From Saccharina japonica (taxonomy: Eukaryota; Sar; Phaeophyceae; Laminariales; Laminariaceae): a stretch of 64,000 nt of DNA. The notes beneath the pieces were generated by a model, which saw only the letters and a list, made by a program, of their open reading frames with translations, was not told the origin of the DNA and ran no database searches. The stretch spans positions 124,812 through 188,811 of the forward strand of contig MEHQ01001575.1 of assembly GCA_008828725.1 (NCBI GenBank), in the 5' to 3' direction. The first letter of the stretch is position 1; each line of letters starts with the position of its first letter. Below, piece after piece: positions 1 to 10,860 of the stretch. Position numbers and translations under genes: made by a program.

Positions 1-235
1 TTTTTTTTTTTTTTTCACTACCACCACCACCAATTCCACCACAACCACCACCACCATCACCACCACTACAACCACCACCACCACCAACACCAACACCACC
101 ACCACCGCCAACCTCAACACCAACACCACCAACACCACCAACACCAACACCAACACCAACACCAACAACAACACCAACACCACCACCACCGCCAACCTCA
201 ACAACAACACCAACACCAACACCAATACCAGCACG
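1..235. repeat. ACC/AAC trinucleotide-rich tract
   Basis: After a 15-base T run the sequence consists almost only of ACC and AAC triplets to about 235. It then changes abruptly to GC-rich, non-repetitive sequence. On the minus strand it would be a GGT/GTT tract inside the intron that follows the possible exon at 247-406. Confidence 0.9.
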
Positions 236-246
236 GTAAAACGCAC

Positions 247-406
247 CCTCTGGTTGAAGGAAGCCTTGCGCCGGACGAAACCCGACAGGGCCGCCTGCAC
301 CACCCTCATCCTCGACGTCGCGGACCCTCCGGGCCCTGCGCCGGCCCACTCGCTCCCCATCTCGGGACCCACGTCCACACAGAGCACCTGGAGCAACCAA
401 CCAAAC
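247..406 (-). CDS. possible edge exon of an unidentified gene
   Basis: This is a GC-rich, non-repetitive island between simple repeat and AT-rich DNA. On the minus strand an ATG at 406-404 opens a frame beginning MFGWLLQVLCVDVGPEMG. The frame runs to a GTGCGT donor-like site at 246-241, just before the trinucleotide tract. A CTCCAG acceptor-like site lies 18 bases inside, so the true exon may start there. The plus strand is also open from base 1 to a TAG at 409-411, so the strand is not settled. I recognise no family. The base composition and the donor support a coding exon, but only weakly. Confidence 0.25.
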
Positions 407-431
407 ATTTAGCACGAGTATTTTGAGTCAA

Positions 432-512
432 CCCATTCAGAACTGAAAACAAATGTCCCACACTAATTCCAAGTATTTTGTCCCCAAATTCGCGGGACCA
501 GTTCTTGAGGGG
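432..512. mobile_element. E-family MITE (piggyBac-like, about 85 bp)
   Basis: The ends match the E consensus: CCCATTCAGAACTG on the left and CAGTTCTTGAGGGG followed by TTAA on the right. The left target site reads TCAA. Between them is the core shared by all E copies (ACACTAATTCCAAGTA, TTTGTCCCC). Other copies are at 8541, 16240, 20249, 53421 and 61523. Confidence 0.75.
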
Positions 513-516
513 TTAA

Positions 517-1507
517 GACAGCACCGCTATGGCCCCCAAAATAAAAAGGATGGTGTTGAAATACATATTATAGTTGTCCTTGGCATCCGACAACAATGCT
601 ATTAATAACATGAGCTTCAACGTCAAGTCACTCATTTTTTTTTCGTTTTTGTTTTCTCTCTTTCATGCACCTGGATTACTAGCAGGGTAGGTCTTGCCTG
701 TCGTATATGGCATTGCATTGTCTGCTCTGCTTACTGCACTGCAGCGTACGAAGTATCTCTGTGTCAGTCGTTTTGTGACCACAGAACTGGTACCTCTTTA
801 GGATGAAGAATCGGCACGGACACTGGGTGTGCCGGATGTCGATGGGTAGAAAGAAAGGAAGGTTTAATGTGAAGAACACACACGCGCTCATGAGCACTCC
901 GAAAAAGCCAAACAGAGCGGAAACAGAAGGAGCCCAATCTACGAGTGTCTGTCTGTGCCTGATTCCGGCTTGAGGTCTGTCTATATATCCCGTTTCCTGC
1001 CCTTACTCCTTCCTTAAACAATGGTTATAGAATAGATCCTTCTGCTTCGAGACAAGAGACAAGAGTGGTATAAATTACAATATATATATACTTCGTATAT
1101 ATCTTAAAAAGTACGTAAAGCAAAAAATGTACCAGGTATATATATATATGCAAGGCTCCCGTTCGGGATGATTGTGGTTGACTTGAAATCCCGGGGGTGT
1201 CGGGTGCCGCAAAAGCTGAAAAGGGAGTTTTAACACAGTAGTAGGCGTTCGTTCGTTCCTCGCACCAGCTGCTCGTACTGAGCCACCGGGGGCAAGAACG
1301 AAAAACCTGAAAAAACAAGAAAAAAATGCTTTGGATGCTATGATGCTATGATAAAGAAAACAAATCGTCATCGGGGCAAGTAGCCGTGCGAGTAACACCA
1401 ACCCAACCAACCCAGACAAGTTTATGATTACTTCTACAAGGCGCTTCGCTCCGAGGCGGGCTTCCACCGCCCGCCCGGCTACGCTGACTGTGAAGGAAGA
1501 AGGACAA
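517..1507. other. no gene recognised; holds an H-family repeat
   Basis: This stretch is AT-rich with short TA microsatellites near 1080-1150. Small open frames on the minus strand overlap one another in several frames and show no family features. An H-family repeat lies at 745-880. A GC-rich hairpin at about 1440-1490 resembles the hairpins of the I family at 8226, 13682 and 13893. Confidence 0.6.
745..880 (-). repeat. H-family dispersed repeat
   Basis: Read on the minus strand, it matches the H copies at 34,706-34,830 and 44,555-44,700. Shared blocks include TTCACATTAAACC, CACCCAGTGTCCGTGCCGA and CTGTGGTCACA. It contains no ORF worth calling. The class is unknown; the copy at 34.7 kb shows flanking direct repeats. 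Confidence 0.7.
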
Positions 1508-1932
1508 GTGCTACGATAGAGGTAGAGCACTTTTTGGGTGTTTTTGTTTTTTTTTAGTTTTCTGGACGACGGCGCTTCTTAACCAAACCATCGTCGGATT
1601 TTGATCGTTGTGTACGTAGCAAATAGTCGATAGAGGTAGAGCACTTTTTGGGTGTTTTTTTTTTTTTTTCGTTCTCTGGACGACGGCGCTTCTTAGTCAA
1701 ACCATCGTCGGATTTTGATCGTTGGGTACGTAGCAAATAGTTTTAATTATTTACATGGGCCACGGGATTGTTTGTCGGGTATATACTGTATAGCACTTTC
1801 ATTTCCCTCCAAAATCAGTGTTTGACTACTGCAGGTATAGAGGCATAGAGCTCCTATACTATAATCAAGTGACCATACCACCCTCAGAAAATGGCCTGTA
1901 CGCAGGTGTGCACCTCTACCGTGGCATGCGTC
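1508..1932. mobile_element. D-family TIR element with internal tandem duplication
   Basis: The left end GTGCTACGATAGAGGTAGAG and the right end GTGCACCTCTACCGTGGCAT are inverted D-family termini. Internal D landmarks are present, such as CGTCGGATTTTGATCGTT and CTCCAAAATCAGT. The left about 115 bp, from GATAGAGGTAGAGCAC to GTACGTAGCAAATAGT, is present twice in tandem (about 1513-1628 and 1629-1741). No transposase is encoded. Confidence 0.75.
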
Positions 1933-2472
1933 AGCAGTTCACAAAATTCGGATGAAGCGGGCAGAGAGGTCCACGATTTTGGGGGTAAACTGACGACTTT
2001 TGGCGAAGGCCAGGAGCAGCCTCATGCTACTGTAAAAAGGCTTTGGAAGGCCGAGCATAGACGTTCGATGTGGTTTCGTTCTTTTTGAGAACACGAGCGA
2101 GCTGTAGGAATACTCGAGACGGCATGTGCCCGCTCTCGCCAGCTCTGGTGTCTGCTTGTTTGCTTGCGTTTGTTGAGCTCTGATCGGTGCGTGCTTGATT
2201 TTGTTCTGCTCGGTGCAGAGGGTTGATCGCGCTACTGTGCTGTGCTGTGCTGTGTTGCGCTCGTACGAACGTACCGTATGTATAAAAAACAAAACCCAAA
2301 TAAACCAATCAGAAAAAGAAGGCGATTCTTCTAAAACAAAACATTGAAACCTGAAAAGGCTCGCCGGCATGTGATAGAAGACGGCGTCGTTCAAGTGAAA
2401 GCTCTGAGAGGCACGAGAGGCGCCAATGGAGCCTGGTGAAGGAGACAGACAGAACACAAAAATGTCTACGGC
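1933..2472. other. no gene recognised
   Basis: This is mixed-composition DNA. The overlapping open frames on both strands (longest 172 codons on minus) lack any recognisable motif and share no splice sites. I call nothing here. Confidence 0.5.
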
Positions 2473-2867
2473 CAGGGCTGTTTACGAATCGAGCAAAACC
2501 TCGCGGGTCACGTCGGATCAGTTCGGGTCGGGTCGGGTCGGGTCGGGTAAGGGTGACCCGACCCATGAGAGCTCAAAAACCTCCTGACCGGACCCGACCC
2601 GACCCGACCCGACCCAACCCGAACCAACCCGACCCGACCCGACCCGACCCGACCCGACCCGACCCGACCCGACCCGAACCAACCCGAACCAACCTGAACC
2701 AACCCAAACCAACCCGACCCGACCCGACCCGACCCGACCCGACCCGACCCGACCCAACCCGAACCAACCCGAACCAACCTGAACCAACCCAAACCAACCC
2801 GACCCGACCCGACCCGAACCAACCCGACCCGACTGGCGAGGTTTGACCTGACCGGTGAACAAACCCA
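2473..2867. mobile_element. hAT-like MITE filled with GACCC/GGGTC pentamers
   Basis: A left terminus starting CAGGGCTGTTTACGAA and running to AAAACCTCGC is mirrored on the right by GCGAGGTTT...GTTTGTT...CCCAG. Inside are a short GGGTC run (2521-2550) and a long GACCC run (2583-2834) in opposite orientation, with GAACC/AACC variants. The long proline/arginine- or glycine-rich open frames on both strands follow from the 5-bp period. The design parallels the GGGCC element at 9007-10358. Confidence 0.55.
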
Positions 2868-2875
2868 GAAAACAA

Positions 2876-3079
2876 CTACAACAACACCAACAACTTCAGT
2901 TTTCTCACAATGTCTTCCGGCGACATGGCGGCAACCGTTAGCTGCCTTCGCTCTTCGGGCCCGAGAGAAGACGACCCCGGCTCCTCTTCCCCGCTGTCAC
3001 CCATGACATCCCCCGTCGCCGCCCCTGGCACCGGCGCCGGCGGCCTCGTCGGCGTCGGTGCAACGCCGGAGGCGTTTTG
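2876..3079 (-). CDS. possible terminal exon of an unidentified gene
   Basis: A GC-rich island on the minus strand begins after an acceptor-like CCCCCGGCAG (3080-3089). It is open to a TAG at 2878-2876. The predicted C-terminus has an Ala/Pro-rich part, an acidic Ser stretch (GDSGEEEPGSSS), then a helical tail (MSPEDIVRKLKLLVLL). The plus strand of the same island also opens with an ATG at 2910, so strand is undecided. I recognise no family. Confidence 0.25.
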   Translation of the reverse strand, partial: QNASGVAPTPTRPPAPVPGAATGDVMGDSGEEEPGSSSLGPEERRQLTVAAMSPEDIVRKLKLLVLL

Positions 3080-3275
3080 CTGCCGGGGGACGAAAATAAG
3101 GAGAAACAAAGACAAAACACACACACATTTATTGTGGTGATAAACCCGGAGGCGTTTTTCCGCCGGGGGGCGAAAATAAGGAGAAAAACAAGGACAAAAA
3201 AAATACGTTTAGTGCGGTGATAAACCCGGAGGCGGTTTGCCGCCGGGGGTAGAAAAAACAAGGAGAAACAAGAAA
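3058..3275. repeat. tandem array of about 85-bp units with GC hairpins (3 copies)
   Basis: Three units share a GC hairpin (CCGGAGGCG...CGCCGGGGG), a block with GAAAATAAGGAGAAA, and an A-rich stretch with ACAAGGACAAA. The hairpins sit at about 3065-3090, 3145-3168 and 3226-3249. Confidence 0.8.
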
Positions 3276-3589
3276 AACAAGGTTAGTGTCGTAGTGAAAA
3301 AATGTGTGTCGTGACTGTTTTTTCCACAGCAGTACGTAGTATGGTTGACGCACTATCGCGGGATCGCCGGTCCTGTATTAGTCTTCGCCCTCTATTATAG
3401 TGGGGGACCTTGACGCCTTCCATATCACTACGCACGGGAGGTAGGGGGTACTGCTTGCGCCACCACCGCTGTATTAACGCACCCGTTTCGGCGTGTGTAC
3501 TGGACATAGGGTGGCGCGAAAATACGTGTAATATTATACCCCGGGCATGTCATATGATGCAAACCAACCTCGGGCATATCATTTACAGA

Positions 3590-3800
3590 TAGATCATGAT
3601 CTAGGTCATGTACAGGTGGATTATGTACAGATATGTCATGATCTATTGTAGATGTAGATCATCTACAGATCGATCCTGATCTAGATCATCTACAGATATA
3701 TCATGGTCTAGATAATCTACAGATAGATCATAGTCTTGACCATCTACACATATATCATGATCTAGATCACCCACAAATAGATCATGATGTAGATTATCTG
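3590..3800. repeat. tandem repeat of GATCATCTACAGATA-type units
   Basis: About five degenerate units of roughly 40 bp alternate ATCATGATCTAGATCATC with TACAGATAGATC. The motif GATCATGATC is palindromic. Related short runs occur at 3975-4022 and 28,925-28,965. Confidence 0.8.
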
Positions 3801-4022
3801 TTAACAGTTCCTCACCTTCGGTTCTAGAGAGGTTTGGCGGGATCTGTATAGGTCAGATCCAGCACAGGAAAATATGTGGAATATGCAGATTACTCGGCTC
3901 ACACCCGGCAACGTGAGCTACAGCATACACGTCAGGAACGTATCTTGCCTGGAATAATCTACAGCAGTAGATCATGATATATTGATGATCTAGTTCATGA
4001 TATGTTGATGATCTAGATCATC

Positions 4023-5189
4023 ATCCGTTCGAGGTGTTACTACCAGTACCACAGTCCGTATCAAAATCAACCCTGGGGCATCAGTCTACAGCAGTACTCG
4101 GCAGCACGCAAGAAAGCGGGTGTGATACGCGTGCTATTGCTTGTATAATACCTACGATCGGGATATACAAGGGGGTTTTGGCCGGCGGCCTGGACGACCG
4201 CCGGTGGCCGCGTCGAGTGATGCCCACAGTGTTAGCAGCGTATCTGCAAAGCGGAGGTCAGACTTAAAGCCAAGAGTTGAGAGGGTTCTGTACACGCTGC
4301 CCATACGGAAAATGAGAGTGGTTTATGTATATATACTAGTATATAAGTCGTATATATACCAGGTATGTTTTTTTCGTTTCGTGCAAAAGTCGAGCCAGTG
4401 CTTCGTAGCTCCCGTTGTTTAACTGCCACCGCACTCGTGTGACAGGATCCTCGGTCAATTATCCGACGCACATATGATGTATAGTCAGGTTACTTCAAGA
4501 ATTCCTGATGTTTGCGGACTGAATGAAGACACTGGTTGTAGTCGGGGTCTGCGTACTGTTCATCCCGCCAGTACTCTCAGTACAGCAGTATCTTGGTTGT
4601 TCTTACTACCGTACACTCTCCTCTCTCGCAGGGAAAAAAACCCCTCGATACTCGCCGTGTACCACTGCTCGGAGTACCCCTTCCCTCGTCCGTAGTACAG
4701 GTACGCTGGAAGAAGATGTGTGTAGACTGCTGTATATAGCACTGACACATGCCGCACAGCCTCGTGCGGTCGTAGATTCGCCTACTCCGCGACACACACA
4801 CACACAAACAGCAACGGCCATAACAAGCACGGTATTCTAGAACCGCTGCACAGCTGCTGCTGCTGCTGCTGCTGCTTGTGTCATGCCTACATGCCGTGCG
4901 AGTAGCTTTCTGATACTCGCTGCGAAACACAGCGGCGTGCTAGTGTTGCTGTTGTACGTACGAAAATTATACCAGGTACCAGTATATGATAACATGCGTA
5001 CGTAGCTCCGCTCAACGACACACACATCAGCATGTCAGGGCCACGACATTCTCCATCAGACCCCCGCTCGGTTGTCTGAAAGCACCTGCAGCTGATGACA
5101 TGCTGCGTGCGAGATCAGACTGTTGCACCGCACCTGCTGCATACACCTCCGATTGCTCTTTCCGCTAGTACGCAATCGCACCGGGAGTG
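4023..5189. other. no gene recognised; microsatellites only
   Basis: Many short open frames occur in all six frames, none with family features. A (CTG)8 run lies at 4853-4876 and a CA-rich run at 4793-4810. Confidence 0.5.
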
Positions 5190-6362
5190 CAAAAATACAA
5201 AATTCAACCCCCCTTGAAAAAAAACAGTTATGTTTATGGAAACCCCGGAAAAAAAATAATCATAAATCGATCCTCGGGCAAAGCAAAGAGAGAAATGTCC
5301 ACCTGTGTTGCACTGCCCACAAAATAATCGTGATTTGGCCAAATCTACTTTCAGCAATCGACAACTGGAACAACAATACCCCTGTTTTTTTCCTGTGGGA
5401 AAATTTGCAATCCACCACAGCTCCATCAATATCGTCGATCCGGATATCTCCCGCCCCTCAAAATACTCCTTGACGCACCCACAGCAGTGTGGCAAAGTGG
5501 CAGCCGATTCGGTGCCCTCTACGGTGCGCGACCTCGTCGCTGAAGTTTGAAAATGTGGTTCCAGGTCGTTTTTCTTGTACTGTAAACAAGTTGTTTTTTA
5601 CAGCTCAAAACGAATATTTTTCTCGAAAAATATGAATACGAGTACTCGTATACAGCAGGAAATAAATGACTGCGTTTTTGTACAGTTTTACTTTTATTTT
5701 TGAGGCACACTTCTGAGGCCGATTACGCCGTCTGTAGGATCGATCCCGATATCTCCCGCCCCTGAAAACCTTCCTTGCATATATACACGGGCACAGGAAG
5801 AGTTCTGGGCGATTTCGTCCACAGCTTCCACCGCGACCTCGGCCGTGAAGATTGCCTAAACAGGCGGCGTAATTGCTTCGACCGAAGCTGCTATCTGCTT
5901 CCATCTGCAGGAAACTGAATTAATCCAACTCTAGGAGGATCCAGCACCATCAAGCTACCGAACAGGCTCTACCATGACTTGATTGAGTTGCTCTGCGTGT
6001 GGTGTGTCGTTCGGAGGCTTCTGTGGGGAGCACGGTGTCTGTGAAAAGGGCCTTGTTCGGGGCTGATATTGACCTAACCCCGTTTTCCACAAATCAGGCG
6101 TTATCTGAAAGTATTTTTTTCTCACTTTGTGGGCAGTGCAACACAGGTGTGTCGACCTTGCGATACGCAGGACACCCATGCAGCTACGCGGCCCCCCTTG
6201 AAAAACAAGTTATTTTTGAGGAAACCCCATAAATCAATTAATCACCCATCGACCCTCAGGCGAAGAAAAGAGAAGATGTCGACCTTGCGACAGGCAGGAC
6301 ACCCATGCAGATACGCAGAGGGGTTTGGGGCGTCACATCCCCTGCCTCAAAATCCTCCTGTA
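5190..6362. repeat. pair of related repeat segments, direct and inverted
   Basis: Two segments share CCCCCCTTGAAAAA, GGAAACCCC, ATCGACCCTC and AGAGAAGATGTC-like blocks (5205-5310 and 6188-6290). GTGTTGCACTGCCCACAAA at about 5303 also appears inverted at about 6128-6148. GATATCTCCCGCCCCT occurs twice (5441, 5749). No coding feature is recognised. Confidence 0.55.
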
Positions 6363-7099
6363 GATTGAGCTGCGGGAGTGGCCTCCTCTATCATGAACAC
6401 TGATCGTGCTTGTCGATTAAAGCCTCTTGCTGTCGCCCAAACAAAACAAAAACAATCCGGCTACGAATATGTCATGCCAACAAAACTAACAGTTTACATA
6501 GAAATAAAGTGGCCTGTTTCTGGCGGGGCTTTGATTCCTGTCGTAGAACGGACGCCCGCACGGACGGACCCCCACGGGGGCGGGGAGGCAAGGCAGCCAA
6601 CGCCCCCTGGAGGTCTTAAATCGGACAGCACCAACCCGAAATAATCACTCGAAATCGATGAGTACGAGTCACAGAAGGCGCCAAAAAAACGTTGGGAGGG
6701 CAGGAATTTACCGACCCTTCGTCTTTGGAGACGCGCAAGGGAGGCGTGCGGGCAGAGCGGGGGGATCTGCGGCGCCAGTCGGTGCACACGAGACCGATGC
6801 TCGGCCCGGCGAAGAAATCGTGCGGAAAGGCGGTCGGCTGCAGGAGAGATGGGCAAACTAGATTGCCCTATACCTGGTAAGTGCTAACATGGGGGTATAT
6901 TCACGAGAGTTTCTTATGTTGACCAAGTCTCTCGTGATAGGGATAGGGACCCCTCGCAAGATGGGCATGGCCGTTTTCTTACTCGATTAAAGTGTTGTTT
7001 TTGTCCGCACTTTTCATCAAATTCTCAGAAGTTTATTTGTTTGTTAAATTCTCAGAATTTTATTTGTCTACTATTAATACGATATAGACATAATTACTA
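6363..7099. other. no certain gene; GC-rich exon-like island at 6640-6877
   Basis: 6640-6877 is GC-rich, open in several frames on both strands and ends at a good donor (CCTG|GTAAGT at 6878). No frame gives a recognisable protein. The flanks are AT-rich. Confidence 0.3.
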
Positions 7100-8280
7100 A
7101 TATCTCCCCCAGGGATCCCTCATCCCTGGCCTCTCAGAGCTCCCACTTCGAACACCGGCTCCGTTCATTACTTGCTCATTCTTTCTCTCTTTGCTCCCTA
7201 TAAACTTTAGTTGGCGAGAGGCTTCTTCCTCTTTCAGTTTTGGGTTCGTGTGTGTGCCCAGACAGCACGGCAGCGCGGGCGAGCCCGGCGCCATCGCGGG
7301 TATGGGAGGGCGCTGGCCAGTAGAGGGGGGGTCAGAAGGAGCGCGGTCGCCTTTTTCGTGGCTAGGCGTGGCGTGTCCACCGAGACACGAGGGAAGCATG
7401 AAGGCGCTTTGTCTGCGTTGCTGCTGCAGCATGTCCGAAAATATAAGGGTCGTTTGTTCCTGTAAAATAAAAATCAAGCGTTGCTTATTTATCGGAATAA
7501 ATAGGATTTAAATAGAAACCCCGGCAGTTTGAACACCATCATGTTGACGAGGGCCACGGTGAGCACCGGGCTTCATGCGAGGCGGGCCACGGGGCTCACT
7601 GGGGCAGAGAGGCAGTAGAGCTCGACCCGGACCGAATCGATGGCGACGTGATCGCGGAGGGACGGGCATCAAGGCTGACAGAACGCGAAAGACGTCAAAA
7701 CTTTTTTTCTGTTTTTTGCGGCGCAATGGGTCTGATGGGATTTTTTTTCTTTTTTTCGAGTACAAGTACGTACGAGTATACTCGTATGTACGTACGTACA
7801 AATGTGTACGTCTTTCTTCTTTCTCAGTTTTGTTGATTTCCTGTTTTTCGCACTTCACAACTTGACGACCGAGCTGTGCTGTGCTTTCTCTTTCATACAT
7901 ACAAAGTACGAAGTAATATATACCACCGTTCGTTGTTGTTGTACTACCACACATACTCACGAAGGCACAAATCACACACACCACAGCAGGCAGCGCAGCG
8001 CCGTGCTGTGAGCCGTGTTGCTGTGCTTTCTGTTTAGATCATACAGCTTCTTTGTTGTCCTGGAGCATGGAGCTAATGTGCATCCCGAGCATGTTTTGCA
8101 TGCATGTCAAGTCCGCCGTTTCTTCCCTGTGCACCATGAACCTCTTACCATGAACCTCTTGGCATTTTCAAGTCGGTGCTTTTGCTTGCACTATACATCA
8201 TGGGCCTCTTCTGCCCCTTTCCTTGCGCGAGCGTAGCGGGCGGCGTCAGCCGCCCGCGGAGCGGAGCCCTTGTACTCTTT
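7100..8280 (+). repeat. I-family repeat, copy 1 (inverted partner at 13.7-15.0 kb)
   Basis: Blocks from this segment recur in reverse complement at 13,680-14,960. The GC-rich block around 7560-7640 pairs with 14,530-14,620. 7200-7420 pairs with 14,750-14,960. 7780-7920 pairs with 14,380-14,500. The terminal hairpin at 8226-8270 (GGGCGGC-GTCA-GCCGCCC) has counterparts at 13,682 and 13,893. The class is unknown and no transposase is seen. Confidence 0.75.
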
Positions 8281-8394
8281 ACACTTCTCAGAATTGTATA
8301 TATGTCTACTATTAATACGGTATACTCAGATACTCAGCATCGTTATTATTAGCTGTCTACTACGTTATACTCGGAATTTTGTTATAAAAAAACG

Positions 8395-8520
8395 ATTTAT
8401 ATTCCCCTATTTTTACTGACAATACTTGGTCCTATTGACGGTACACACAAAAAAACAATATATATTCCCTACGTAGTTTTTTACTGACAATACTTCGTCC
8501 TATATACTATGGTCCCCCGA
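8395..8520. mobile_element. A-family right ends, two partial copies
   Basis: The A right-half pattern TTACTGACAATACTTGGTCC occurs twice (about 8417 and 8481). The second copy ends TACTATGGTCCCCCG at 8519, which matches the A terminus. Confidence 0.65.
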
Positions 8521-8540
8521 AATAGCACGTTTTGGCCGAA

Positions 8541-8627
8541 ATAGTTAAGACTGACTACATTAGTGGTCTCTAATTTCAAGTAATTTGTCCCCCAAGTAGG
8601 GAGTGCAGTCCCTCAGGCGTTGGGTTA
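8541..8627. mobile_element. E-family MITE, degenerate
   Basis: It has the E core (AATTTCAAGTAATTTGTCCCC) and TTAA-like ends (GTTAAGACTG...GGGTTA), with several substitutions. Confidence 0.5.
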
Positions 8628-8911
8628 TATGCAGGAGCGATCGGCATACAACTTTCTGCAGGACGTGTGTGTTGTCAATTTCATCCTTGCGCTTCGGCCC
8701 AGACCAACCCGACCCCAGACCTAACCCGAACCCGAACACTTACGGCCCTCTGGGGGGCTCGAGGTTGGCAGGGGTAATCACGCGGCTTCGTCGCGTGTTT
8801 TGGTGGCGTTTTCCCGAAAAACCTCCGAGCGGCCGAAATGTCAGCCTCGACCAATCAGAGACCCGCATCCTGCACAAAGTTTTGTGCCGGTCGCTCCTAC
8901 ACATATATAGG
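8626..8911. mobile_element. J element: TIR element of about 285 bp
   Basis: The left end (TATATGCAGGAGCGATCGGC, then ACAACTTTCTGCAGGA) is the imperfect inverse of the right end (TCCTGCACAAAGTTTTGTGC, then CGGTCGCTCCTACACATATA). That gives about 40 bp of TIR. The interior is GC-rich and holds no transposase. Confidence 0.7.
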
Positions 8912-9006
8912 GAGCAATGGCCATGCCGGACCGCACTACATTTGGACGTGAGGACCACTCCATTGCGGTACCACATTACGGTACCACACCAATAATATAT
9001 GTACAC

Positions 9007-10358
9007 CAGGGCTTGTCATGGGCCGTTTGTCCGGGCCGGGCCGGGCCGATCTGAAAATTGTGACGGGCCGGGCCGGGCCGGGCCGAGACTTTTGAAAAAG
9101 TGATGGGCCGGGCCGGGCCGGGCCGAGACTTTCGAAAAAATGATGGGCCGGGCCGGGCGGGGTCGCCAACATTTGAAAATGTCATGGGCTGGGCCGGGCC
9201 GCGGCCCATCCTCTGAAAATTAGATGGGCCGGGCCGGGCCGCAGCCCATCCTTTCGAAATTTGATGGGCCGGGCCGGGCCGCGGCCCATGAGATGTGCGC
9301 TCTTCATGGGTCGCTCCATCCGGCCCATGAAGCGGCCCATGTGTTTTGACGGGCCGGCCCGGACCGCTGCCCATGATATGTGGTGTGCTACCGATACTGC
9401 TACTACGGCCTCCACTGTGCCCATGAGGCGGCCCACGTGTTTAGACGGGCCCGCCCAGGCCGCGGCCTATGATATGTGGTGTAATATTGCTACAGCTACG
9501 ACTTTTTGGGTGTACTTGGGTTGCTGTCTGCCAAAAACAGCTACGTTCGTACGATGCATCTCTGGCAAATCGCCTCGGGTACTATGATGCCTTGTGCAAA
9601 TGTCGGATGAAAACCTTGGTACCGTAGTGGGTGTACGGACGACACTTATCGCCGAGGCAGCATGACGCTCTTGCCCTGCTTCGTCCCGCGGCAGCGGAAT
9701 GTATTGCAGCAGTAGTACCGGGTGTTGCAGCAGCATGTACTACTGCAGCAGTACCGGGTGTTGCAGCAGCATATTGTATCGCAGCAGCAGAACCGGGTGT
9801 TGCAGCAGCACGTGCAGCTGCTGTTGCTGCTGCTGCGGGTGTTTTGCAGCAGCACGAGGAGGTGGTGGTCCACAGTCGGGACGGAAACCATTGGACAAAG
9901 TCGTTGATGGAGCAGAATTGTGTGAGTACTCGTAGTGGGTACTGGTTAGGCGTGTCTCGTGGGCCGAAAACAGCCGCCCCTCCAAATCCAGACGGGAAAA
10001 TACGAAAATACAACGAAAAATCAACAATGAATTGTACCAAAATCACGTCAGCGTACACTCATGCACCTTTTAGTACGGGACAAGACATGGGCCGGGCCAT
10101 GGGCCGGCCCGTCAAATTCACGGGCCGGCCCATGAAAATTGTCGGGCCGGCCCATATAGAGCCCGTGGTTCTCATAGGCCTCGCTGCCATGTGATGGGCC
10201 GGGCCGGGCCGCGGCCCATCATATCGAAAATTGATGGGCCGGGCCGGGCCGGCCGGCCCGGCCCGGCCCAACCCCGGGCCGGCCCATCAGCGTCGGCCCA
10301 TGACCGGGCCGGCCCAACCCCGGGCCGGCCCATCAGCGTCGGCCCATGACAAGCCCTG
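9007..10358. mobile_element. K element: hAT-like TIR element packed with GGGCC pentamers
   Basis: The ends are exact inverses: CAGGGCTTGTCATGGGCCG at 9007 and its complement ending at 10358. The flanking 8-mers ATGTACAC and ATATATAC agree at 6 of 8 positions. CAGGG ends and 8-bp duplications are hAT features, so hAT is an inference. GGGCC runs separated by GATGGGCC blocks fill 9030-9480 and 10,076-10,345. The centre (9698-9850) is a minisatellite with GCAGCAGTACCGGGTGTT units. The 187-codon open frame at 9631 is a by-product of that repeat. Confidence 0.7.
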
Positions 10359-10379
10359 ATATATACGGACGATGTAATG

Positions 10380-10467
10380 CTTCGGGGTTCCACTTTAATG
10401 CGGTTATGTACGCTGTAGTGTGGCGAGGCCCCGCATTGGAGTGGGACCCCCGCTTGTACGCCGAAAG

Positions 10468-10527
<60 letters not shown>

Positions 10528-10860
10528 GCACTCTCAGCGTAATCTCTGCTGAGCTTTTGCATGCCTTTGGCGCGCGTCCTATTTTTTTATACCCGGTAGG
10601 TATGATACTGTGGCAGTATTCCACATTTCTCTCTACCTTCATGCACTAACTCGTACGTTAAAATAGTTTGGGGTCCCACTTTAGTGCGGTGTGTTCGGCG
10701 AGGCACACCCTCACTCGCACACCCAAAGCAGGAGCAGCAGCAGCACCAGCGGCAGCGGCAGCACCAGCACCATCGACAGCAGCAGCACTCGCGTCGTAAG
10801 CTCTGCTGAGGTCTGGCAAGCGTTTTGCGCCGCCTCTCGTTTTTCTACTCCACACTTCTC
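10380..10860 (+). repeat. direct repeat pair carrying CAG tracts
   Basis: Two related segments begin with GGGGTCCCACTTTA-like sequence (about 10,383 and 10,669), pass a TGTGGCGAGGC-type block, carry CAG tracts and end AGCTCTGCTGAG-like. The first has an uninterrupted (CAG)17 at 10,472-10,522. The second has an interrupted CAG/CAC run at 10,731-10,790. Confidence 0.75.

Noticed and set aside
2436..2862. Long Pro/Arg- or Gly/Val-rich ORFs on both strands
   Set aside because: They are produced by the GACCC pentamer array, which is open in all frames.
7508..7984. 158-codon minus ORF in I copy 1, and the 186-codon minus ORF at 13,880-14,440
   Set aside because: The copies are inverted relative to each other and the long frames do not correspond, so coding is not conserved.
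9631..10194. 187-codon ORF with VLQQ/GVAA-type repeats
   Set aside because: It follows a minisatellite inside the K element and stays open on both strands because of triplet repeats.
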